From contig LSSL01000812.1 of the NCBI GenBank assembly GCA_001953115.1, positions 5,918 through 54,174 on the forward strand: DNA of 48,257 nt, given 5' to 3'. The position numbers and the translations under genes were made by a program. The stretch's first letter is position 1. Every line of letters starts with the position of its first letter. Source of the DNA: Smittium mucronatum. Taxonomy: Eukaryota; Kickxellomycota; Harpellomycetes; Harpellales; Legeriomycetaceae. Positions 12,740 to 26,204 of the stretch are shown in pieces. The notes below the pieces were generated by a model. It made no database searches. It saw only the letters and a program-made list of their open reading frames with translations, and was not told the DNA's origin.

Positions 12740-15700
12740 ATATTTCATACAATTCACTCACGCTATTTTTTCATAAATAATTCGGTTGATAGAACCTTAT
12801 TTGAACTCATAGATAAATTGATATGAATTATCGCAGTTCTATTTATCTAGGAATAGATTATGTTTCCATTTTTTATGATAGCTCGTTTTCAAGAATAATT
12901 TTCACAAATCAAGGGTTTGATATAATATTTTTCTAATAGTGTCTTTTTTTAAGAAATTCATTTAAAATATTTTAAATACTGCATCAAGACTATAAAAAGC
13001 AAATTTAAAGTATTAAAAATAACATTTTCATCCCACTCCTTCTTTACTCCTTGGTTTCTACATACCCATTCGGTGTTATTTAAAATGCTTTTTAAATAGT
13101 AAAATAGCATACAACTTCTTTTAACTGTTCAAATTTTAAAAATTAATCAATAATATTCTGCGATAATAAATAAAATAAAGTATATATATTAGAAAAAATT
13201 GGGCTAATATCTTTTTTTTTCCTACATAAAGACTGAGTATGGGGGGTTTAGTAAGGAAATCTCTCATTCTAAAAAGTTTAAAGTCTCGAATACAAGTCAA
13301 CTTTAAGATAATTGAAATTCCTTAAAACTAAATCAGTAATATAAAATTCCATGCAACTCGTTTAAAAAAAACCAGGATTTTTTTATAACAGAAATCTGAA
13401 GTCATCATTATTTAGCGAAATCTTTTAGAAATCAACAATTTTTCACGGGTGTAAAATTTAAGCTATAAAATTAATATAAAAACGTAATTTTTCTAAAACG
13501 AAAATTTCGTGATTTTCATTTAATCCTACTGAAAAAATATTTTTATCCCCTTATAAAATTTAAATGATAAGTTTGTTTTCAAAAAATAGAACATATCTGA
13601 TCTTCAAATTGTGTAAAGATTGTGGTATATTGAAAATTTTGACATAGAATTTTGACATAAATGAAAAAAGATTGATTTTCAATATGAATACCTAATTTAA
13701 TTTCCATTTTAAATAAAGCTGTAGAAAAATACTATGTATAATATTATAAATTATATTTGAATTTTAAACACAGATTTGATTTAATTTAATTTAAACTATA
13801 ATATATGAATATTATTTTCTTAAATGAAGAAATCTTCATCTGCAGTCACGATTTTGAGGTAAAAATAGTGATAATATTTTACTTAGGGGTTTCGTGATCA
13901 CAAAATTTTCATCTTTTAGATATCCTAGATTAAATTTTCATTAAATAAAATTTAACATTTAATTTTAAAAATATATTTATAATTACATATTACTTTCAGA
14001 AAATAATCAGAGTTGAATTATTAATTGGGGCACTATTTAAGAAATCGCTAAGTAAATTTAAAGAAACAAATCAAAAAAATATTTTAATAGGACCAGCTTT
14101 CTAAAATTATTAAAAATTATTCATGATTCATTGACAAATGAAAAACATCTTACTTAAAAAAACTTCAAAAACTCAACGAATGATAAGAAAGCGCCGATGA
14201 ATATTATTCTATAAAAAAAAAGGGAATATACATTCAACAGAAATTTTTAAAAGAATGTAATTTCTTATTTATCATAGTCTCAGTTAACAATTTTTTTTCT
14301 ATGCATAAATAAGCAAAAATCTTGAACCTTTTATATTTTATTTTTTTGAAAATCATACTTTCTAAACTTTAATCTCCCTTAAAAACCCGATTTATTTTGT
14401 TTAAGATAATATTTTTAGTATTATATCGAAGAATTTTTTCACAAAAAAATAATAAAATGAGAAGTGCTGAACCTTTTTTTGTCAAAATAAAATTATTATT
14501 TTCCATTTAAGCATTTGTCATTATTAAATATTAGTTGCGGTAAAAATATTGATAAAATTATTAAATAAATTGTTTTATATTAATAATATACTAATTTGAA
14601 TAAAAAAACCCAATCTAAAATGTTTTTAATTCAGTTTTTTGGAGGTGATTTTATCACTGAAACTTTATATAAGGGATAATAATGATGAAGTAAAAATATT
14701 CAAATCTCATTACCCTTTTCTGATTCCAAAAATTTAAAATTTAAACTTTAATATACTTCATTAATATTAAAAATACTCTGATTATTAATGATTTTTTTGT
14801 GCTAAACTGTGATAAAGAGAAATTCTAAACCGAAAAATTCAGATATAAAATTTAATTTTTGGTGTAAATTTATATTTATGTTTTCTCCAAAAAAATTCAA
14901 ATAATTCTCTTGCTATTAATGTTTCGATCTATAAAACATATATATAAGAAAAGCGACTATTTCCAACGAATTTTTGATCTGTTATTTCAGAAAAGAGGAG
15001 TTGTGTTACTAAATTTCTGAATTTTTTCAAATAGTTTTTAATTGGTTTTTATAACTTTTTTTTAACCTTAAAACTAAATTCTGATGAAAAAGGGGGAAGG
15101 GGAGCGATAAAATTATTTGTTTTAAAACTTCATTGAAAAAATTTTGAATTCCATAATTTAATTTATACTTAAATTTATAAGTCGGAGAATTTGATTCGAT
15201 TATTTTTATTTATTTATGAAATATTTGGCTAATCCGTTATGATTATTTTTTTAAATATTAAAATTAGCAGTAATTGAATTATTATTTATAAAAAAAAGTA
15301 ACTTTTTGTACTCGATTAAATACTATATTATTTTATCAATTTTTTTTTACGAATTTTAATAGAAATATAATTAAATTGATTTTTTTATCTTTAAAATGCC
15401 AATTTGTCATTTTTTTATCATTATAAAACGCAATAATTCCTTGCATAATTCTTAAATTGATAAAATTTTGTGGATATATACAAACATCACTATTAAAAAT
15501 TTTAAAAAAAATTTTTTATATCGAAAAAATGATAGTAATTTTTATTTATTCTTTTTATATTTAGTATTAATAATAAAATTATATAAATTATTTCTGTTCT
15601 AACTTTTTTGCAGAATTATGATAATATTTTTTATTACTGAAAATTTCAAAAAATAACACCAATTACTCGGTCCTCTTTAAGTACACTGAATCTTATTATT

Positions 15701-18700
15701 GATGTTTTAAATTTAGGTAATATCAGTTTAATTTAATTTTAATTTTTTGTTAAATTAAAGCCATTTGCTTAATTTTGATTCTTATTTCTAGAAAATATTT
15801 CAGAAATTCATCGAAAAGCCTTATTAATATTTAAATAATATCATTTTGCTCTTATAAGCCGCATTTAAACTAAATTAATTTTTTTAAAAGAGTTCTAAAT
15901 TAAATTTAGGGTTCTTATTGGGTAAATTAATGATATAATTAGAATAAATTTTTTTATAAGAATTTTTAATTTTAATTTTTAAATATCTTAAAGTTATTCC
16001 TAAGACAAATTTGAAAATAGATGAATTTTTTGGTTATTAAATGTAAAAAAAATTAAAAAATTAATTTAGAAATTGATTATAATATACATAGATAATTATA
16101 TTTATTTTCTAATGAGTATTTTAATTTTTGGTATTTTGTGCGGAAATTTTATCTTTTAAATCGATTTTTTTAAGGCTAGTAAAGATCCATTTATAAATAG
16201 AAATCTCAAAAAATCAATTAACAGATATTAGATTATTATCTTTGTAAATCTTTTTAATATTAAATTTTATTCCGATTTTTAATAGCACTTTTATAATTTT
16301 CTATTTGTAAATAATAAATATATTCCCCCCTCCCCCCTCATAATAATTTTAACACTATATATGAGTTTTTAAGGGTTGTAATCAATATTTTAAATTGATA
16401 TTACATACATAAACTATATATTTTTATGGCTTAATTCTGATTTAATTTTATTCGGCACCAAATGTCTTCTCATATCTTTAATAAATACCGAATATGTTTC
16501 AAAGTAAAATTATAAAATATGAATTAATTACTGATTATTAAATCTAAGAAAATAATAAAATGATGAATAGACTCAGAATTGATATTGATATCACTTATAG
16601 ATAATTTTTAGAGGTGTGAGATAGATAAAAAAAACATATGTGATGTATAAAAATTATGTTTATATTTTCGAGAACATAAAATTCTTATATCGAAATTTTT
16701 TTAAGTTAACTTATTCAATTTTCATTTAGGAATTTGTTTATATTTGAAATGGATTTGCTATATCAGCTTGATCATTATGTCTTAATATTTCTTTTTTCAT
16801 CTTCATTTTTGGAGCTCAAAAAATATTTAAATTAAAACAAGGCTAACCTATAGATTTAAAATGTAACTATTACATTCTTACTTACATTTTTTGAAAATTT
16901 AACATATCCCGTAAAGGTAAGATTGTTGTTGTTTTATTTTATTACCTTTATTTAATAAATTGACATATATAATCTATTTTTAAAAGAAAATAAGAGATTG
17001 ATCAGTAGTAATATGGCAAATAAGATTATAAATAAATAAATAAATTGATGATATCCATTCTCTAAAATATTTCTATGAACTTCTCATATAAGATAATCAT
17101 ATAATATGGGAATTAAGCTACCAATGCAATATAGGACTTTAGAATGAAATGTATTATTTATTTTTTGAGATTTTTCTAAATTAAAAATTTTAAAAACATG
17201 TATTTAATATGTTTTAAAAAGTGATAAAATAGTTGTATATATGTGTATACAGTTTCTAAAATCGAAAAAATATATTTATTTTGGACTCTACGCATTTAAT
17301 TGGGAAATTAGCAATCATTTGAAAGTTGGCGCAATTTTTAAATATTACGGGTTTAATGAATCTTTTTTAAAAATAAACATAAATAAGTTGTAAATTTTTT
17401 TTAAGAATTATAAATTATTAAATTTCAAATCACAAAAAACAAAAATAAATCAAAATTCAAATTATTTACTCGATTTATAATGGAAAGAAACTTAATCAAG
17501 TATTCAATTCAAAAAAACTGATACTTGAATATAAATTTGGATTTTAATTTATTTATTTATCTGTATAATTTATTTTTATTTGAGTATAAAACAAGGAATT
17601 TAATCAGATCTAGATAATAAAAGAAAAGAAATTTTGAATAAATTTTTTGAAATAATCTGTTTAAGAGTAATAAAAGTATATTTTAAAGATTAATAAAATA
17701 GCTTTAGGGAAAACCCCCAGAAATTTTTTAGTAACTGGCATCAATTAAGGATTGGTTTTTTTTATTTGGCGCTTAAAATGAAAAATTATACTCGGTGAGT
17801 ATATTTTTGATATATTGATACGCATTTTGATGAATTTAAAAATGTGTTGGGATAGAATTAAATTGGTTAAATTTGGTTGTTAAAATATACTTGAAAACTA
17901 TGTGAGCTTTCAAATGAAATCCGAATTTCCCTATTAAATGCGTTAGCCCAAAATAAATTTATTTTCTCAATTTTAGAAACTATACACTTATTTTGCTATT
18001 AAATTTTTTTAAAACAGTTGAAAAACATGTTTTTATAATTTTTAATTTCTAAAAATATCAAAAAAAATCTTTTATTTTATCTAAAGAGCTGGGTTTTTTA
18101 TGTAGCATATTATTGGATGTAAATTGAACCGGTTTAATATACCAACTTTGAACTTATTAATATTTTGGCACTAAATTTTTTATTTTTTCATTAATATTTT
18201 CGTGCAATTTTTTTTTTGTTTTGATTCCATTTATTATCTGAATAAAACGAAAGTGAATTATTTTGTTAACTATATAGCTTAAAAGAGGTAATTATGAAGG
18301 CTATGTGAGGGCTCTAAAATTTTCGTACAATTATTATTATAACATGACTAGTCCTGGGGATCCTATATTAGGTACATTACTTTATTCAGAGGTTATTTTA
18401 TTATTATTATTGCAGATAGAAATCTATCGATCTTTTAAGTCTTTAATAAGCGAATCCCCTTTATTTTATCACTTCTCGAGGTTTCACTTTAATATATTAT
18501 GGTTTTATTTGGTATTTTATTAATAATGTTCAGAGATACATAAACTAAATAAGATTGCTAAAGTCTTTATCTACAAAAGTCCTACTTATTCAGATATCCA
18601 AAGATGGTGTTTATTATATCCATTAGGATGAGACTAGATATATATCGTTTCTAGGTTTAAGTGTGCAAGTTGATAAACTTCGTCTTTATTGTTTAATATT

Positions 18701-18815
18701 TACTTGAAACGTAATAGTTGATCATAAAATATACATGTTACATCAATGATTGATTTCTAAAAACTTCTTGGGAAAAAACTATAATTGTAAGTACACAATT
18801 TTAAATAAATCAACA
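12740..18815. other. AT-rich gene desert
   Basis: No gene supported on either strand. Low-complexity AT sequence with isolated polypurine or polypyrimidine runs (G6 near 13240, GGGGGAAGGGGAG near 15092, C6TC6 at 16325-16337). An open frame of 72 codons at 18305-18523 lies in a slightly GC-richer patch (about 18300-18700) but has no recognisable domain, and I do not call it a gene. Confidence 0.65.
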
Positions 18816-18886
18816 GCGTAGATGGTTTAGTGGTATAATTGCCGCCTGCCACGCTGCAGACCCGGGTTCGATTCCCGGTCTACGCA
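18816..18886 (+). tRNA. tRNA-Gly (anticodon GCC)
   Basis: A 71-nt cloverleaf without intron or encoded CCA. The acceptor stem GCGTAGA/TCTACGC is perfect and the discriminator base is A. The anticodon loop CTGCCAC gives GCC, reading GGC and GGU glycine codons. The T arm CCGGG-TTCGATT-CCCGG is perfect and contains the pol III B box; the A box is TGGTTTAGTGG. Two imperfections are visible: a C-U opposition in the middle of the anticodon stem (GCCGC/GCTGC) and a U-U at the last pair of the D stem. It sits alone in the desert, about 70 bp before an inverted-repeat element. Confidence 0.95.
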
Positions 18887-18893
18887 ATATTAA

Positions 18894-18897
18894 TTTT
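18894..18897 (+). terminator. RNA polymerase III terminator
   Basis: TTTT run seven nucleotides after the tRNA 3' end, a minimal pol III stop signal. Confidence 0.5.
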
Positions 18898-18980
18898 GAA
18901 TAGTAGATACTTTCTTGATGAAGAATTACAATGAATGTTACGCATTTACATTAACTTATCACTATAAATATAATTTATAA

Positions 18981-19262
18981 AGGTAATTCCAAATATAGCC
19001 AAGATTTTGAAAATATTTAAAAAAATAGTCAAATTCATTAACGAGATTTCAAATCGGAGAATAAATCAAGTTTTTTTTGAGAAATGTAAATAAGACAGTT
19101 TATAGGACAAAAATTAACGAAGCATTTTTATTTTTATTATCTATTGGTCCAAACTATAATGCGAAATGGGTTCTTGTTCTTTCCCTATTTTGCTCTAGAA
19201 AAAGAAAATATGCACCTATTTTGGGGCTAAGGTTTTGAGGTATCATATTTGAAGTATATCCG
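18981..19262 (+). repeat. left inverted arm
   Basis: Pairs with 20262-20543 on the opposite strand; both arms are close to 282 bp by my alignment, so few net indels have accumulated. Confidence 0.75.
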
Positions 19263-20261
19263 ACTGTTTCTATTATTTGAAAAACTAAAAATAATAGAGG
19301 TTTTAGAATTTTTATATCAATTTATTTGATTTAAAAAATAATATTATAAACTATTCTAGCCATAAATTTCCTCCACCTCGTAAACATGAAGATTAATTCA
19401 ACTGATATATCTTTTTAATGTTCAATACAAAATATTCTTATTAAATAAAATATGGATATGCAATCATACAAAAATAATGGGCTTTTGTAATTATTTTTGC
19501 TTATTAGTGTGTCTGAGATCCTCAGTACGCTAAAAAAATTCGTCTTTTTAATATATATATTAAGTATAAATTTTATATATTTATTTTAATAATGTAATAT
19601 TGGCAAGAATTTTTTTTTTCATCTTATGTAAAATTGTTATTTTTAACAGAAATTTCGTTATTAAAGAGCATTTTGATTTATTTTTTTTAAAAAAAAGAGT
19701 AATAAGAAATTTTTGTATTTTGAAATGAATTTTTGATAGCCTTAACTTTTTATATTTTAATTTTAAAAGTTAAATTTGATATTTGATTTTAATATTAATC
19801 CTTTAATAGTGAATATATATATACATATATCAAAACTTTCAAGATCAGAGATACATGTCAAGTTTAACAATATAAATACCCAAATATAGTATTAAATTTA
19901 CACTAGAGAGTTGAAGTTTAAATATTGAAAAGCTAAGCATGATAAATTTTTTCTTAGTTTAAAATGTTGAAATTATTAAAGTTGGGACTAATAAATTATT
20001 GTTGTTTTCAAGAAATTAGCATCTTTAAAATCTAAAGTTGGATAGAATTCAATTTACAATATTAAGAAAAGTAAGAAGCAGTGTAGAGAGGGGAATGATT
20101 ATGACTAGACCTCGTATGAGCTTTAAAAAATGAAACAAAATGACTGGGAAGAGAACAAACACTATATATTTATATGCATTAGATATTAGATATTAGGAAG
20201 AGTTTTTTTGAATAAAATGATTATCTTTTCGGATAAATTTTGATTTTTTTCAAAATTTTCA

Positions 20262-20543
20262 GATGAACTTCAAATATGATACATAAAAGCTTTGATGGCA
20301 TAATAGTGACGGTATTTTTTTTCTAGAGCAAAATAGGGAAATTTTTAGAACTTATTTTGCATTATAGTTTTGGAAAATAGATAATAAAAATAAAAATGCA
20401 TCGTTAATTTTTGTTCTATAAGCTTTTACTATTTATATTTCTAAAAAAAACTTGATTTTATTCGCCAATTTGAAATCGCCTTAATAAATTTGACTATTTT
20501 TTATATTATTTTGAAATTTTGACTATTTTTGAAATTTCCTCTA
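20262..20543 (-). repeat. right inverted arm
   Basis: Reverse complement of 18981-19262. Outside the arms the similarity fades within about 20 bp, near the candidate target-site duplication. Confidence 0.75.
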
Positions 20544-20558
20544 ATATATAATTATCAC

Positions 20559-22344
20559 GAAATTGCAATAGGCTACAAACTCAATCGATGCTTTTTAATA
20601 TTATAATTACACATAGTTGGAATATGATCATTAACAAACAAAGAAAATATGAATTTATCAAACCTTTTCGAGAGAAAAAAACAATTGATTAAAATTTAAA
20701 AAGCTGGAATAAATCATTAACTTCTGTTTATCTTGGATAAAATTCGTTATATTAAAAAATAAGCGTATATTTGAGTCACAGTTCTGTTTAAAAATTATTT
20801 ATTTATCAAAAATAAAAATATTTCAGAATTGTTTGATTTTAATCAAATTTAGCTTTAAAAGGCCAAATTTGTGACAAAATAAAAGTTTGGATACATATTT
20901 CAAGAATTGGTTTTTTATATGTAAATTTTTACTATTTTTATTTTTTGGATTTTTTTATTAACATAAACCATTTTTGGGGGTTTAAAAAGAATATTATAGA
21001 CTCTATATTTTTTTCTGGTATTTTTTTCTTTTTTATCTATACAATTTATTATTACTAGGGAAAAAACTATTCTTATTTTCATTTTTTATATTAAAGTAAC
21101 GATGATAAAAATATATAGTAACATTATTTTTATAGATCTCAAAGATCGTTTAAAAATTAGTTGTAGTTTTTTAATTTTTAAATAGTAACAGTAATTGGTA
21201 TCATTTTGATTTTACCTCTAGATTATTAACTTAATAAACATAAAATTGGCGGAAATTTGGTTTAATTTCTCCAAAATAAATATGATCATAGAATAAATTA
21301 TAGTATTATTGTTTATAAAAATCCCGTAGTTCCTAAAACATTTCTAATAAAATTCAACAAAACAGAAAATCAATAAGAATATAAATTTTGATTCTAATTT
21401 AATTATTTTTTTTAAAATGGTATAGTTTATTTTTAAATATAAATGTATAAATTATATTAGACTTATGAAGCCCATATTCATATAAAAATAAGTAATATAT
21501 ATATATCAGCTAAAGATATTTTTAAATTTAAATTTTAGATTTTTTGATCAGTTATTTCCAAAAAAACCAGTTCGTTATAACAAGTTTTTTATTTTAAACT
21601 AAAGATAATTTTGAATTTTTATTTTTATTTTTATTTTTAATACAAAGAACTATTTTGATAAATTCTCCCATATTTTTGATAGAAATTTGTCTCAATTAAA
21701 CTTTATTTGTCAATAAAACGCGTATCATCCAAAATAAACCGAAATTAATAATTAATAAAAAAAATTTAACACTTGAAATTTTTTTTTTTTGTTTTCGGAA
21801 ATTATTAATTAAGCCGCAATTATTTTGACTATAAAATTGATTATTTTACTGATTATATTAGAAGAATTGTATTAGTTTAGTATTCAAATAAAAGATTATT
21901 TGTTTATCTAAATTTTGATTTGAATTAAGAGATTTGATCTTAGAAATTGCGAAAAATTTACCTGTACCGCCTGGTTTCAAATCCGAAATTCTGTGATAAA
22001 CTAATGTACAGGAATTAAATCGGTATATTTAATTTTTTCTGTTTCTAATTTATAAACTTCAATAAATAAAAAAATACTAGAAATATTCTGTTTGTATTAA
22101 TTTTATATTTTTATTTTTATATTTTTTTTGAGGGTATTAAATTTTGTTGTGTCAATGTTTTACACAGTAAAATAAGGTAGACCCTTAAAAAAAATTCTTA
22201 GATTAAAAAGGGAATATTTATTCCGATAATATTAACTGAATCAGTTAAATTGGTCAAAGCCTTTTTTTTAGCTACATGGTTTTTATAAAAGTAAAATCTT
22301 TGGATTGGGGAATCTAGCTATAGCAATTTAATTAATGATGCTGA
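20559..22344. other. AT-rich intergenic sequence
   Basis: Nothing coding is seen. Contains homopolymer tracts, TTTTTA-type low-complexity runs near 21620-21640, and a 7-bp inverted repeat CCTGTAC...GTACAGG at about 21961-22011 around a weak B-box-like motif, too weak to call a tRNA relic. Confidence 0.6.
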
Positions 22345-23125
22345 AAGTATTAGAACACGCATTTCGGTCCTAGGTTTAGTTTCGCGCTTTTTATGACCTG
22401 AAATTTTTTGCACTGCTGAATATCGTTTAGTTTTTTTATTGGTTAGTTAGGCTATTTAGTTATTGCTTTTATTTTGAATTTATATTATTTTATATTCTTC
22501 AGTCTTGATTTGACAGTCTTTAGTTAATTTGGTTTTATAATTTCCTTAGTATTCTTCTTAATCCGGGAAATTAACAGTTGGCCTAATTTATATAGTTTAA
22601 TTTATTAGTTCTTTAGTGGGTGCAATAACCAAGTAGTGTTATGGGTATAGTTATGCGTTATCATGAGTTGGTCGATTCCGGTGCAAACCCTTATGGGTTT
22701 ACCCAGTAGGTTGTTTTTTGGAGGGAGCTGGTGGATGATAGAGATGTGATACTCAAGTGTAGATCTCTACTTTATTACCTTCATTAGGCGATGAATTAGT
22801 CGCATCAGTGAAATTTGCAGGAGAATCAGTAATGGAAGATATTTTATCTTTCTTGCTGGTACTTTTGATAAGTTCCATCAACAGACCCTTGTAAGTTTCT
22901 AGCCTATTATTTCTATCTTTAGAGCTGTAAAAAAGCTTAGAGTTTTCAGTAAAAAGAGAAATTGTGAAGTGTGGATTGGTGGAGTGAGGAAGCAATACAT
23001 ATCTTAAATTCCTCGTTAGGTGAGGGATATATGAGCATCAGAGATGATGTGCAAAACTTTATCTAACTTTTGACCGCACGGAAACAGTTTTGAAGCGAGG
23101 AATATTTACAGTCTAACTGTTATAT
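22345..23125 (+). mobile_element. degenerate transposable element, family 2 copy B
   Basis: Collinear with the reverse complement of 26205-27005 from a shared leader (ACGCATTTCGGTCCTAGG here, GCGCATTTTCGTCCTGGG there) through the ORF region (CATGAGTTGGTCGA, GTAATGGAAGATATTTTATC) to a shared end (AACAGTTTTGAAGCGAGGAA..., AGTCTAAC). The ORF is broken: after MRYHELVDSGA...GFTQ there is a TAG, followed by frameshifts and more stops, with a later readable stretch LGDELVASVKFAGESVMEDI. It is a dead copy. End-to-end collinearity argues that both copies represent one insertion unit of about 0.8 kb rather than random fragments. Confidence 0.75.
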
Positions 23126-26100
23126 AATTAGCTTCCAAATATATTTATTTTTTATATTAAAATTTTTAGTCAGATAAAAATTTGATTCAGACAATTTAAT
23201 ACCTTTTTATTTTTCTGTTTAAAGTAAATTATAACTCTTTGAAAAAAATTTAAAGTTTGAAAATGTAATTCCTGATTTTTAAATGTTTTAAACATAGATT
23301 TTCTTCTAAATATCAACAACTGTATGATATTTTTGCAATAAAACGGTATATATATTATTATCATAAAATTTCTGTCATATGATGGGAGTTTATTTTTTTT
23401 AAAAAAAAATAACCTTTGAATATCTACAATTTCAGATAAAATTTATGTAAAATGAAATAATAAAAAACTGAGTATTATAATACTGATTTTTTCAATATGT
23501 TTGTAATGGAAGATTACCTGCTCGTTTTTTATAATTTTTTGTTAATTTAATAAATTTCCTAAAAAAAACTATATTTTTTATGTCTCGTGCATTTTTTTTT
23601 AATATTAATAAATATGAGATGAAGAAAATAGGTTACTAATTTTTAAATAACTATATTTATTTCAAATTTTTCCTTTCGAATTTTTTTCAATTAATATTAT
23701 TTTTTGAACTTTAAATTCACAAATTAAATTCTAAAGACATTCATAGATAAATTTCTATATTTTTTTATAAAAAAAAATACACGGAATTTTGTAACAATTA
23801 GAATATAATTTTAATATACCACTTTATGAAAATATATTTAAATCCTATTATGTTTAGTATATCAGAATTTTTTTTTTCCATAAAAAGAATGAATCATTTT
23901 TATAGACGTTTTTATATGCGAATATAATAGTCAAATTTAAATTAAATATATTCCGTAGGAAAATATTAAAATACTAAATAGTAAATACCAATAAATATTT
24001 TTACACTTTAATCAGCTATGTATATAGTGGTCCACATAATCAAACTCAACTAATATTTTCTGTAAATAAATTCGCAAAGTTCTTATGGTTGAAATTTATG
24101 ATCTCAAATATATTCTATTGTGTAAATACCTACCAATTATAAGATAAAAATTGTCTTATTTAAACCCCTTGATAAGAAAACATACCTAAAATCGTCAACT
24201 GTACACGCCTTAAAATCATAAACAGGGTTTTATGATAATAATTTATCTAGTAAAACTTATCAGTATCATAAATTTATTAATTTATTTATACTTTATGCTT
24301 CTGTGTCATATTGAAATTTATGATTCGAAAAAAGATAATCTATTCTCAATAAAAATAAAGAAATACGAATGAAACGTCGATAAAATCCCAAAAGCAAAAA
24401 ATTATTTTAAAATATAAGGAGATTTATAAACGTAAATATTATATTATATATTTTTTATAAAAAACTCAGTTGAATGAAAATTCTTGTTTAAATTAGAAAA
24501 AAAAACATATCCAAAAAATTTATTGGAATATTTTCTGATTAGGTAAATAAGTTACAAAAAAGCAATTTAAATACTCCTATTTTTTTAAAGATATATTAGA
24601 AAAAAAAAAATTTTCTCGAATAAAATAATTGGAAAACGTCTATTTCCATAAAAAAAATAATCCTGATATTGATTAATTGCAAAAAAAAATTTCAAATATA
24701 ATGGTACTAAATTTCAATATTAAAAATTAGATTTATATATAAATAATTTAATTTCAATAAAGCTATACTATATTAATAGCGAACTATTTTAGAAAAAAAT
24801 GAAGATAAAAAATCTATTAAAATATAGACTCTCTAAAAAGATTAAATATTTTTTATAATTAAAAAACATATATCAAGTGAATATTGTCTATAAATTTTTT
24901 TTGAAAATAAACAATTTTTTATCTAAAAACCGTTAATTGAGATAAAACATAATAATTTTAGAAGAAACCCCAAAAAAATTTTGATTTAAAACTTTTTATA
25001 GATTTCTGCGAACCTTCAAATAAATTGTATCGTGACTTTATTATTTAAAAAAAACTCAAAAAAAAGACCGAATATTATAAGAATAAATACTCTGTTTTTT
25101 GAATAAGCAAATGTGATTATTTTCCACATCATGTATGATCCGGAATAACTAAATTTATAAAAGGTTCTATTTTTGAGTTCAAATACTGCTACTATAATTA
25201 TTATATATTTAATTTAAACTCTGAAGTGGAATAGAAGAAAAAGAACAATAGAATGATCAATTTTTTTTTAATTACTGTAAGATTTAAAATAAAATATTAG
25301 GAGTTTTTTTATATATGTATTAAATATATTTTGGATATATTAAATAGTGAAAGGGTTGTTTGAATACCTTTTTTAGCAAATTTATGCCATCATTTTTTCT
25401 AATTAGGTACTCAAACCTAAAAATCAATCATTAGAAGTAAAATAAATTTAAATTTCTCATTTAATTTTATAGAGAATTTTTTTTATAAAAAGTTAAATTT
25501 TGTTATAATTATTTTTATTTTTGGCCATTTATTAATTACCTAATTATTGTGCGTATTTTAATAATTTTAAACTTATAAATATAATATTTGTAAGTTTTAG
25601 TTTTAGTTATATTTTTAATATGTTATTATCACTTTTTCTGTCAAATAATATTATTTCTATTTCATATAAAAATATTTAACATCCTCAAATCGGAATTTAT
25701 TTATTTTTTTTGTAGATTTATCCACCCTTGATATAAATAAAACAATAAATGGTACTGCTAGAGATACTAATGATGTTAATTGAAAAAATTTCTACGTTTT
25801 ATGAATTATTTTTTTACGAATTTTCATTCAATTTATAAGTATTTTACATTAAAAAAATATTAAGACTTAATAATTAACAAATCAAATTTTCCAGAATTTC
25901 ACTACATTAGACTACAAATTTCGTTTCTAGGTTTTAATTTTTGAACATGAGTACGTATTTCAGATCTTTTTTTATATTAATAAATTTTCATTTATTTATC
26001 TCAAAATTCACTTCTTTTGATCGAGAAAATATTCACTATATATTTTTCCATTATACTTTCAAATAAATATTATTTCGTCAAGTTTCATTAAACTAAAAAT

Positions 26101-26196
26101 TTTGAGCTAAAAATATATCGAATTTATTAAACTTATTTTTATAGAAGTATTGATAATATTTTGTGATATATCTTTCATAAGTATGCTAAACTAAAT
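23126..26196. other. AT-rich intergenic sequence
   Basis: Nothing coding is seen on either strand. Composition is among the most AT-rich of the window, with many A7-A9 and T7-T9 runs. Confidence 0.65.
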
Positions 26197-26204
26197 ATTG
26201 ACGG

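Larger units (their letters stand above)
18963..20551. mobile_element. non-autonomous element with long (~280 bp) terminal inverted repeats
   Basis: Left arm about 18981-19262 and right arm about 20262-20543 are reverse complements of each other over their whole length, roughly four bases in five by eye. Landmarks are AAAAATAGTCAAATT, GGACAAAAATTAACGA (one mismatch), TTTTTATTATCTATT, CCCTATTTTGCTCTAGAAAA and ATCATATTTGAAGT. The spacer of about 1.0 kb has no ORF. A 7-bp direct repeat TTATCAC flanks the structure at 18956-18962 and 20552-20558, a candidate target-site duplication. The insertion point is about 70 bp downstream of the tRNA-Gly. An old inverted duplication is the alternative explanation. 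Confidence 0.7.

Noticed and set aside
18305..18523. 72-codon plus-strand ORF upstream of the tRNA
   Set aside because: Hydrophobic, low-complexity product with no recognisable domain; length is compatible with chance in a slightly GC-richer patch.
21961..22011. Possible tRNA relic (B-box-like GGTTTCAAATCC within an inverted repeat)
   Set aside because: The B box has an extra base, no acceptor stem or A box can be placed, and the 7-bp inverted repeat does not match a cloverleaf.
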